DNA of 5,459 nucleotides from positions 1 through 5,459 of the forward strand of contig PKDP01000077.1 of the NCBI GenBank assembly GCA_002862585.1. The letters run 5' to 3'. The first letter of the stretch is position 1; the number at the start of each line of letters is the position of its first letter. Source of the stretch: Flavobacteriales bacterium. GTDB lineage: Bacteria > Bacteroidota > Bacteroidia > Flavobacteriales > UBA7312. The position numbers and the translations under genes were made by a program. Positions 1 through 5,459 of this stretch are shown piece after piece. The notes under the pieces were generated by a model, which was not told where the DNA came from, did not search any database, and worked only from the letters and a program-made list of their open reading frames with translations.

Positions 1-598
1 TATCAGAAAAGATTTGATTCATAGTTCATCCAAAAAGGCACAAGGCATTAAGCATTTTGAATTGGATGAAAATAAGTCCGTTGTTTTAGTAATAGGAGGG
101 AGCTTAGGAGCTAGAACCATAAATGAATCTATGGCAGCTTTGATTGATGATTTAGAATCTAATGACATTCAATTGATATGGCAAACTGGAATCTCATTTG
201 AAAAAGAAGCCTTAGAACTCACAGATGATAAAATGAATATTCAAGCGAGTGCATTTATATACGAAATGGATTTGGCTTATAGTGTTGCAGATATTATTAT
301 TTCTAGAGCTGGAGCGAGTACTATTTCAGAGCTATGCTTGGTAGGAAAGCCATCGATACTTGTTCCTTCGCCAAATGTTGCGGAAGACCATCAAACCAAA
401 AATGCGATGGCTTTAGTTGATAAAAGTGCAGCTATTATGGTAAAAGATATAGAAGCTAAAAACGATTTGGGCAAAAGATTAAGAGAATTACTCAAAGACA
501 ACATTAAAAAAGAGGAATTAGCTAAGAATATAAAAAAACTAGCAATTGTTGACTCCTCGAAATTAATAGTAGATGAAGTATTAAAGTTGATAGATTAA
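1..598 (+). CDS. murG: MurG, lipid II-forming GlcNAc transferase (C-terminal part, 5' truncated by window)
   Basis: MurG transfers GlcNAc from UDP-GlcNAc to lipid I, giving lipid II on the cytoplasmic face of the membrane. The frame is open from base 2 with no stop, so the gene begins before the window; the first in-frame TTG at 14 is not its start. About 198 residues are visible, roughly the C-terminal half of a protein normally near 360 residues. They cover the UDP-GlcNAc-binding Rossmann domain, while the N-terminal lipid I-binding domain lies outside. Visible landmarks are the GGSLGA loop (bases 95-112), the SRAGASTISEL nucleotide-sugar motif (302-334, its Glu expected to contact the ribose) and the PSPNVAEDHQTKNA segment (365-406). 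These match MurG in order and spacing. The TAA stop at 596-598 directly touches the murC ATG, consistent with cotranscription and possible translational coupling. Nothing looks damaged. The family call is secure. Confidence 0.97.
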   Translation, partial: IRKDLIHSSSKKAQGIKHFELDENKSVVLVIGGSLGARTINESMAALIDDLESNDIQLIWQTGISFEKEALELTDDKMNIQASAFIYEMDLAYSVADIIISRAGASTISELCLVGKPSILVPSPNVAEDHQTKNAMALVDKSAAIMVKDIEAKNDLGKRLRELLKDNIKKEELAKNIKKLAIVDSSKLIVDEVLKLID

Positions 599-2002
599 AT
601 GAATATTAAATTATTTGAAAAACTTTATTTTATTGGTGTCGGCGGCATAGGAATGTCAGCACTAGCACGCTATTTTAATTCAAAAGGCTTAGAAGTATGT
701 GGCTATGACAAAACACCTTCAGAATTAACCAATCAACTTCAAGAAGAGGGTATTGATATACATTTTGATGCTAATCATATTCCTGAAAACGTTAAAACTA
801 CTAATCATCATTCACTATTAGTGGTATATACACCAGCTGTGAGTTTGGATAGCTATCAGCTTCAATATTTTAAACCCAAAAAGTGGAATGTATTAAAACG
901 TGCAGAGCTATTAGGGCTCATTACACAAGATGCCTATACTATAGCCGTTTCAGGAACACATGGTAAAACCACTACTTCTTGCATTTTAGCCCACATACTA
1001 AAAAGTTGTAACATTGATTGCACTGCCTTTTTAGGTGGGATAAGCACTAACCTTAACTCTAATCTACTATTATCTAAAAAGGGCAATATAGTGGTTGTTG
1101 AAGCCGATGAGTATGATAAATCGTTTCTAAAGCTCAATCCAGATATAATTGTAGTAACATCTGTAGACGCTGATCATTTAGATGTATATCAAGATGCGAA
1201 TGATGTTAAAAATACATTTAAAGCTTTCGTTAATAACCTCAAGTCAGAGGGTATGTTGTTGGTCAACAAAATAATTGATATTAATTTCAAGACCGACGAT
1301 GATACGTTACAACTAAGCTACTCATCATCGGTCAAAGCAGATAACTATGCTACAAACTTGAGATTAGAAAATGCAAACCAAGTTTTTGACGCACAGTTCG
1401 TTGATATTTTACCAGGTCAAGTATATGAGCATCAGCTTAAAGACGTAGTGCTGAAATTACCTGGAAAACATAATGTAGAAAATGCCCTTGCTGCAACAGT
1501 TGTAGCTTCATATTTAGGCGCAAATTCTGCAGATATAAAATCAGCTATCGCCTCATTTAGAGGTGTCAAGAGAAGATATGAGTTTCATGCTAATGGAAAG
1601 TATGTATACATTGATGACTACGCTCATCATCCTGAAGAAGTGAAAGCTACTCTGGAAGCTACTAAACAGCTGTTTCCGAACAAGAAAATAACAGCAGTAT
1701 TTCAGCCTCATTTATATAGTAGAACTCGTGATTTTGCAGATGAATTTGGAGAGTCTTTGTCTTTGGCAGATGAGGTTTTATTATTAGATATTTATCCTGC
1801 TAGAGAGCTCCCAATAGAAGGTGTTAGCTCAGAAATGTTGTTGCAAAAGATATCTAAAAGTGAAAAATATCTCATTCCTAAAGAGTTATTACTAGAAGAG
1901 TTAACCCATCCTAAAAGAGAAGTATTACTCACAATGGGTGCTGGAGATATTGACATATTTATTGAACCACTAACACAATCTTATCAAGATGAAGTGGATT
2001 AG
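599..2002 (+). CDS. murC: UDP-N-acetylmuramate--L-alanine ligase MurC
   Basis: MurC is the cytoplasmic ATP-dependent ligase that adds L-Ala to UDP-MurNAc, the first step of the stem peptide. The 467-residue length is normal. Three Mur-ligase domains are visible. The UDP-binding N-terminal domain begins with YFIGVGGIGMSALARYF (residues 10-26). The central ATPase domain has the P-loop GTHGKTTT (119-126), EADEYDKS (168-175), the DADHLD stretch and KHNVEN (290-295). The C-terminal domain has DDYAHHPEE (339-347), QPHLYSRTRDF (369-379) and a closing MGAGDID. DDYAHHP and QPHLYSRT distinguish MurC (and the related recycling ligase Mpl) from MurD, MurE and MurF. The place between murG and ftsQ argues for MurC over Mpl. 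The ATG directly follows the murG stop with no Shine-Dalgarno sequence, and the first residues fit the family start. The last 14 bases also encode the beginning of ftsQ. An imperfect inverted repeat lies inside the gene at 1291-1333. Confidence 0.98.
   Translation: MNIKLFEKLYFIGVGGIGMSALARYFNSKGLEVCGYDKTPSELTNQLQEEGIDIHFDANHIPENVKTTNHHSLLVVYTPAVSLDSYQLQYFKPKKWNVLKRAELLGLITQDAYTIAVSGTHGKTTTSCILAHILKSCNIDCTAFLGGISTNLNSNLLLSKKGNIVVVEADEYDKSFLKLNPDIIVVTSVDADHLDVYQDANDVKNTFKAFVNNLKSEGMLLVNKIIDINFKTDDDTLQLSYSSSVKADNYATNLRLENANQVFDAQFVDILPGQVYEHQLKDVVLKLPGKHNVENALAATVVASYLGANSADIKSAIASFRGVKRRYEFHANGKYVYIDDYAHHPEEVKATLEATKQLFPNKKITAVFQPHLYSRTRDFADEFGESLSLADEVLLLDIYPARELPIEGVSSEMLLQKISKSEKYLIPKELLLEELTHPKREVLLTMGAGDIDIFIEPLTQSYQDEVD
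1291..1333 (+). repeat. Imperfect inverted repeat (12-bp arms) inside murC
   Basis: The arms GACCGACGATGA (1291-1302) and TCATCATCGGTC (1322-1333) pair at 11 of 12 positions, with one C/A mismatch, around a 19-base loop. Six of the eleven pairs are G-C, unusual in such AT-rich DNA. The element encodes part of the MurC central domain (about residues 232-245, reading TDDDTLQLSYSSSV), in a stretch without recognised catalytic motifs. No T-run follows on either strand, so it does not look like an intrinsic terminator. The pairing is read directly from the sequence. Any function, such as an mRNA hairpin that slows ribosomes or protects the transcript, is a guess. Confidence 0.5.
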
Positions 2003-2714
2003 TATCATAACACATACCATTCTATTTGCTGGCTTGATAGTATTATTAGGCTTCACTAGTATGCGACATGATGAGAAAAAATGCACGGATTATCGTGTTG
2101 ACCTTGATGTTCAGGAAGGCTCTCTAATTACTCAAGGAGAAGTTATACTGCTTATGGAGTCAATCTCTGATAGTATAGTTGGTCAGTCAATATCTCAATT
2201 ACCACTCTATGAAATTGAGAATAAAATTGAGCAGCAAAAAAACATTGAAAATGCTGAGGTGTATGTTACCCTCAGCGGCCGATTAAAAATTGATGTAGAA
2301 CAAAAAGAACCAATAGTACGTGTGAAGTCTGCCAATCAAAAAGAGTTTTGCATGGATGAAGAGGGCTCAATTTTCGACTTGTCATCAAATTATACCAAAC
2401 GCTTGTTAGTTGCTAACGGTAATATAAAAGACAGTATCGATTTGTCGACTATAAATATACTAGCGGCTCATATTAATTCTGACCCATTTTTAAGATCTCA
2501 AATCATTCAGATTTATTTAAAAGAAAATAAAGAAATAGAATTAATACCCAGAGTTGGAAATCACAATATCCTTTTAGGAAATATAAATGGATATGAAGAA
2601 AAGTTTAAAAAATTAAAGTTGTTCTATTCTGAAGGCGTAAAGCAAACAGGATGGAATAACTATAAAGAAATAAATCTGAAGTTTAAAGATCAAATTGTTT
2701 GTGTAAAAAAATAA
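1989..2714 (+). CDS. ftsQ: FtsQ/DivIB-type cell division protein
   Basis: FtsQ is a bitopic inner-membrane protein that joins cytoplasmic FtsZ/FtsA to the periplasmic septal synthesis machinery (FtsB/FtsL and FtsW/FtsI in other bacteria). The 241-residue product has a very short cytoplasmic tail, one hydrophobic segment at about 4-23, and a periplasmic remainder. Residues about 32-112 look like a POTRA domain followed by the beta region: a Cys at 32, a helix ending in NIENAEVYVTLSG, then LKIDVEQKEPIVRV. The C-terminal part has LIPRVGNHNILLG (185-197) and GWNNYKEINLKF (221-232), then QIVC, a pattern I associate with Bacteroidota FtsQ. Other Cys residues are at 121 and 238. The ATG overlaps the end of murC by 14 bases in another frame, with no Shine-Dalgarno sequence; it puts the membrane segment directly at the N-terminus, as expected. 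FtsQ is the least conserved protein here, so topology and position carry much of the call. Confidence 0.92.
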   Translation: MKWISIITHTILFAGLIVLLGFTSMRHDEKKCTDYRVDLDVQEGSLITQGEVILLMESISDSIVGQSISQLPLYEIENKIEQQKNIENAEVYVTLSGRLKIDVEQKEPIVRVKSANQKEFCMDEEGSIFDLSSNYTKRLLVANGNIKDSIDLSTINILAAHINSDPFLRSQIIQIYLKENKEIELIPRVGNHNILLGNINGYEEKFKKLKLFYSEGVKQTGWNNYKEINLKFKDQIVCVKK

Positions 2715-2720
2715 ATAATT

Positions 2721-3989
2721 ATGGATAGTATCTCAAGTATAGCTGTTGGTTTAGACATCGGTACAACTAAAATTACTGTTATTGTTGGACGAAAAAACGA
2801 GCACGGAAAAATAGAAATTCTTGGTATGGGTAAGGCACCATCAACGGGTGTTATGCGTGGCATTGTATCTAATATTGATAAAACTACTCAATCCATTCAA
2901 AAAGCCTTGGAAGAAGCCATTGATTCTTCAGGATTAGAACTTAAAAATGTGAATGTTGGTATTGCAGGTCAGCACATAAAAAGTTTACAACACAGAGGTC
3001 AACTCGTCAGAGAAAATTTAGAAACGGAGATTAATGACGCCGACATCGATAAGCTAATGCAAAACATGTACAAGCTAGTGATGGTGCCAGGTGAAGAAAT
3101 CATACACGTTATACCTCAGGAATATATTGTCGATAAGCAAGACAATTTCCCGGACCCAAGAGGAATGGTTGGCGTTCAGATAGAAGCCAATTTCCATATT
3201 ATAACCGGTCAGACAGCAGCAATCTCTAATATTAAAAAGTGTGTAAATAACGCTGGTCTTGCCATGACAGACCTTACCCTTGAGCCTTTAGCATCTGCCA
3301 CCTCTGTACTAGATGTTCAAGAGTTAGAAGCTGGAGTTGCACTTGTAGATATCGGAGGAGGAACTACTGATGTTGCTATTTTTAAAGACGGAATCATACG
3401 ACATACCGCAGTAATTCCATTTGGAGGAAACATTATTACTCAGGATATAAAAGAAGGGTGCTCCATATTAGAAAATCAAGCAGAACTCTTAAAAGTAAAA
3501 TTTGGTTCTGCCCTTGCAAGTCAGAATAAAGAAAATGAGATTGTATCAATTCCAGGATTACGAGGAAGAGAACCAAAAGAAATCTCACTCAAAAACTTAG
3601 CCAATATTATTCAAGCTAGAGTAGAAGAAATCATTGAGTTAGTGCACCATCAGATTAAAAACTCTGGTTACGAAAGAAAACTAATTACAGGAATTGTGCT
3701 TACAGGTGGTGGTAGCCAACTTAAACACATTGGACAATTAGTAGAATTCCACACTGGAATAGAATGTAGAATAGGCTATCCAAACGAGCATTTATCATCC
3801 AATTCACCGATAGATGTAAGTAGTCCAATGTACGCTACAGGTGTAGGATTAGTAATGAAATATTTAGAAGAGGATAATGGCGATGAGCTAAGTACCATCT
3901 CTGGAAAAACCACAAACAATGGAGGGTTGGGTGACATCTTTAAGAAGATGCTCGACACAATTGATAATTTTTTAACAAACGACGAATAA
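2721..3989 (+). CDS. ftsA: Cell division protein FtsA, actin-like membrane tether of the Z ring
   Basis: FtsA is an actin-fold ATPase that binds the FtsZ C-terminal peptide, anchors the ring to the membrane and helps recruit later division proteins. The 422-residue length is normal. Domain 1A opens with VGLDIGTTKITVIVGR (9-24, phosphate 1). The FtsA-specific 1C (SHS2) region follows, from about VNVGIAGQHIKS (77-88) to about 165. The second phosphate motif is DIGGGTTD (210-217), and the adenosine motif TGGGSQLKHI starts at 328. The last 21 residues (402-422) contain I406, F407, M410, L411, I414, F417 and L418 on one helix face, which fits the membrane-targeting amphipathic helix. The 1C region rules out MreB and DnaK. 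The ATG lies 6 bases after the ftsQ stop in an A/T-rich spacer without a Shine-Dalgarno sequence. The GGAGGAGG run at 3354-3361 is coding (IGGG), not a ribosome site. Confidence 0.98.
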   Translation: MDSISSIAVGLDIGTTKITVIVGRKNEHGKIEILGMGKAPSTGVMRGIVSNIDKTTQSIQKALEEAIDSSGLELKNVNVGIAGQHIKSLQHRGQLVRENLETEINDADIDKLMQNMYKLVMVPGEEIIHVIPQEYIVDKQDNFPDPRGMVGVQIEANFHIITGQTAAISNIKKCVNNAGLAMTDLTLEPLASATSVLDVQELEAGVALVDIGGGTTDVAIFKDGIIRHTAVIPFGGNIITQDIKEGCSILENQAELLKVKFGSALASQNKENEIVSIPGLRGREPKEISLKNLANIIQARVEEIIELVHHQIKNSGYERKLITGIVLTGGGSQLKHIGQLVEFHTGIECRIGYPNEHLSSNSPIDVSSPMYATGVGLVMKYLEEDNGDELSTISGKTTNNGGLGDIFKKMLDTIDNFLTNDE

Positions 3990-4006
3990 ATTGAACTTTT
4001 AACAAA
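3959..4006 (+). repeat. Spaced direct repeat AATTGA-n-TTTTAACAAA across the ftsA end and ftsZ leader
   Basis: Copy 1 is AATTGA (3959-3964), five bases, then TTTTAACAAA (3970-3979), all inside the last ftsA codons. Copy 2 is AATTGA (3989-3994), two bases, then TTTTAACAAA (3997-4006), starting at the last base of the ftsA stop and ending 15 bases before the ftsZ ATG. The copies are offset by 30 bases at the first block and 27 at the second. The DNA is AT-rich, so chance similarity is possible, but two matching blocks in the same order suggest a local duplication or paired sites. No function is recognised. Confidence 0.45.
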
Positions 4007-4021
4007 TTAATAACTAAGACA
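3990..4021 (+). promoter_or_regulatory. ftsZ leader, translation start region without Shine-Dalgarno
   Basis: This 32-base spacer is the only intergenic gap in the window longer than a few bases. It is A/T-rich (ends AATAACTAAGACA before the ATG at 4022) and has no GGAGG-like sequence. Bacteroidota commonly start translation with A-rich leaders instead of a Shine-Dalgarno sequence, and this fits. I found no match to the Bacteroidota -7 element TAnnTTTG here, so I do not call a promoter, though an ftsZ-specific one cannot be excluded by eye. It contains copy 2 of the direct repeat described at 3959-4006. Confidence 0.35.
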
Positions 4022-5459
4022 ATGACAAACGAAAGTGTATTAGCATTTGATTTACCAAAAAACCAATCATCGGTCATAAAAGTGATAGGTGTTGGCGGAG
4101 GCGGAAGCAATGCTGTGAACTACATGTATGAACATGGAATCGAGGGGGTTGACTTTGCGGTTTGTAATACAGACTTGCAAGCATTAGAAGCCAGCCCAAT
4201 CACAACCAAAATTCAGATTGGTGCAGAAATAACCGAAGGATTAGGAGCTGGAGCAAATCCTGAAATCGGAAGAAAGGCAGCCGAAGAAAGTATTGACCGT
4301 ATTGATGAATTACTCGAAACCAATACAAAAATGCTTTTCATTACTGCTGGAATGGGTGGTGGTACAGGAACTGGTGCTGCCCCAGTAATCGCTCGTGTGG
4401 CGAGAGAAAAAGAAATCCTAACAGTTGCTGTTGTAACCGTTCCTTTTTGGACTGAAGGCGGGTACAGAAAGCAGTATGCTGAGAAAGGATTAGAAGAATT
4501 AAGAGCAAACGTAGATACGCTTTTAGTAATCAATAATGATAGGCTAATTGAAGTATATGGAGATTTAACATTGAGTAGAGCTTTTGCGAAAGCCAATGAA
4601 GTATTAAATACTGCTACAAAAGGAATTGCCGAAGTAATTTCACAGACATTGATGGTTAACATTGACCTTAATGATGCTAAGCGAGTCTTGAAAGATAGTG
4701 GAAGTGCAGTAATGGGACAGGCATACGCATCAGGAGATAACCGTGCCATTGAATCTATAGAGGCAGCGCTTGATTCTCCACTACTTCATGACAACAATAT
4801 TAAGGGTGCTCAACAAGTGCTTCTGAAAATTGTAACCGGTCCAGGTGAAAAAGAAATTCGAATGACAGAATTATTTAACATTAAAAAACACATTCAGGAT
4901 GTTGCCGGTTCTGACGTTAATATCATAGAAGGTATTGGTGTAGAAGACGGAATGGATGATGAAATTAGTGTGACTGTTATTGCAACAGGCTTTAAAGTCA
5001 ATAAAAATTTAGGTCCTGTTAAGCCGCAAACACCTAAGGTTTATGACTTGGAAAATGATGAGACAGTTGTTGATAAGGTAGATGAGGAAGAAGCGAATGA
5101 TTCAACTGTAGAATTTGGTACCGATGAAACTCCCCAAGCGACTTTAAACTTTGAGTTAGATGTGGAAACACCTACACTTAATTTTTCCTTAGAAGAAGAG
5201 GAGTCTTCAGAAGAAAGTCCAATAGACTTCCCTATTCAAAGCGAAATCCCTCAGCCACAAAAAGAAGTTATTTCTGAAGTATTTGAAGAAGATAATGTTG
5301 ACGAAGATGAAGTGGTTGTCCATACTTTACAAATGAAGGAAGAGGCTGAAGAAGTAATCACAGAATTAAAAGATGAAGTTGAGAAAGATGAGTTTACTCA
5401 AATTAATCATGGTATTTCTGCCGAACAAATGGCACTAAGAAGTCGTCAGAGAATGGATA
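4022..5459 (+). CDS. ftsZ: Cell division GTPase FtsZ (3' end beyond window)
   Basis: FtsZ is the tubulin-like GTPase that polymerises into the cytoplasmic division ring. The frame is open from ATG 4022 to the window edge, giving 479 residues and one extra base, with no stop. The N-terminal GTPase domain shows GVGGGGSNAVN (23-33), NTD (49-51), and the tubulin signature GGGTGTG (112-118). VINNDRL (169-175) is followed by the T7 synergy loop NIDLNDAKRVL (213-223) with D215 and D218 intact, so catalysis should work. The C-terminal core runs through ALDSPLL (249-255) to ATGF (321-324). Next comes a linker of at least 150 residues, strongly acidic at 342-457, ending in a basic stretch at 464-479. 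The C-terminal peptide that binds FtsA lies outside. PFWTEGGYR (141-149) departs from the usual PFxFEGxxR. The start puts a short tail before the core, as is typical. Confidence 0.97.
   Translation, partial: MTNESVLAFDLPKNQSSVIKVIGVGGGGSNAVNYMYEHGIEGVDFAVCNTDLQALEASPITTKIQIGAEITEGLGAGANPEIGRKAAEESIDRIDELLETNTKMLFITAGMGGGTGTGAAPVIARVAREKEILTVAVVTVPFWTEGGYRKQYAEKGLEELRANVDTLLVINNDRLIEVYGDLTLSRAFAKANEVLNTATKGIAEVISQTLMVNIDLNDAKRVLKDSGSAVMGQAYASGDNRAIESIEAALDSPLLHDNNIKGAQQVLLKIVTGPGEKEIRMTELFNIKKHIQDVAGSDVNIIEGIGVEDGMDDEISVTVIATGFKVNKNLGPVKPQTPKVYDLENDETVVDKVDEEEANDSTVEFGTDETPQATLNFELDVETPTLNFSLEEEESSEESPIDFPIQSEIPQPQKEVISEVFEEDNVDEDEVVVHTLQMKEEAEEVITELKDEVEKDEFTQINHGISAEQMALRSRQRMD

Noticed and set aside
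14..16. TTG as the start codon of murG
   Set aside because: The frame is open upstream to base 2, and the encoded sequence begins mid-protein. The N-terminal domain of MurG must lie before the window.
934..1137. A 67-codon open frame on the - strand
   Set aside because: It is antisense to the MurC P-loop region, which is clearly coding on the + strand, and has no independent support.
1324..1334. Shared 11-mer ATCATCGGTCA in murC and in ftsZ (4066-4076)
   Set aside because: Several shared 11-mers are expected by chance in an AT-rich window this long, and the two sites encode unrelated residues in different proteins.
3354..3361. GGAGGAGG as a Shine-Dalgarno sequence
   Set aside because: It encodes the Gly run of the FtsA phosphate motif DIGGGTTD and no separate open frame starts just after it.
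3935..3950. Hairpin CATCTT-TAAG-AAGATG near the end of ftsA as a terminator
   Set aside because: The stem is only 6 bp and mostly A-T, lies inside the coding sequence for the conserved amphipathic helix, and no T-run follows directly. Termination before ftsZ would also be unexpected.
3776..3958. A 60-codon open frame on the - strand
   Set aside because: It is antisense to the 3' part of ftsA and shows no recognisable protein features.
4213..4749. A 178-codon open frame on the - strand
   Set aside because: It lies entirely antisense to the conserved GTPase core of ftsZ, its translation is low-complexity Ser/Ala/Pro-rich with no recognisable domain, and it follows from codon bias of the sense gene.
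5107..5151. TAGAATTTG and TAAACTTTG as Bacteroidota -7 promoter elements
   Set aside because: Both have three bases between TA and TTTG instead of two, lie inside the ftsZ linker codons, and have no downstream gene in the window that would need a promoter.

Overview
This is a stretch of a dcw (division and cell wall) cluster. It holds the 3' part of murG, complete murC, ftsQ and ftsA, and the first 479 codons of ftsZ, all on the + strand with almost no spare DNA. I place the source in the Bacteroidota. The evidence is the gene order murG-murC-ftsQ-ftsA-ftsZ with no murB or ddl between murC and ftsQ, and an FtsQ with the C-terminal pattern I associate with that phylum (an LIPRVGNHNI-like stretch, then GWNNYKEINLKF and a final QIVC). 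Starts without Shine-Dalgarno sequences, AT-rich DNA, and a long acidic FtsZ linker also fit. I cannot name a genus. A member of the Flavobacteriia or a neighbouring class is plausible.

Layout: murG (1-598, 5' end outside the window) abuts murC (599-2002) with no gap. ftsQ (1989-2714) overlaps murC by 14 bases. ftsA (2721-3989) follows after 6 bases. ftsZ (4022 to the window end, 3' end outside) follows after 32 bases, the only real spacer here. I saw no promoter, terminator, RNA gene, mobile element or CRISPR array, and no gene-free stretch over 300 bases. The layout suggests one transcript entering from upstream and continuing past the right edge.

The products form a single pathway. MurG completes lipid II on the inner face of the membrane, and MurC makes UDP-MurNAc-L-Ala, an early cytoplasmic precursor. 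FtsZ polymerises into the division ring, FtsA tethers it to the membrane, and FtsQ links the ring to the periplasmic septum-building machinery.

This is a core housekeeping region and I found no undescribed system. The points worth a second look are small. They are a 12-bp imperfect inverted repeat inside murC, a spaced direct repeat across the ftsA stop and ftsZ leader, a variant of the usual PFxFEG motif in FtsZ, and the very acidic FtsZ linker with a short internal TLNF repeat and a basic patch after it.
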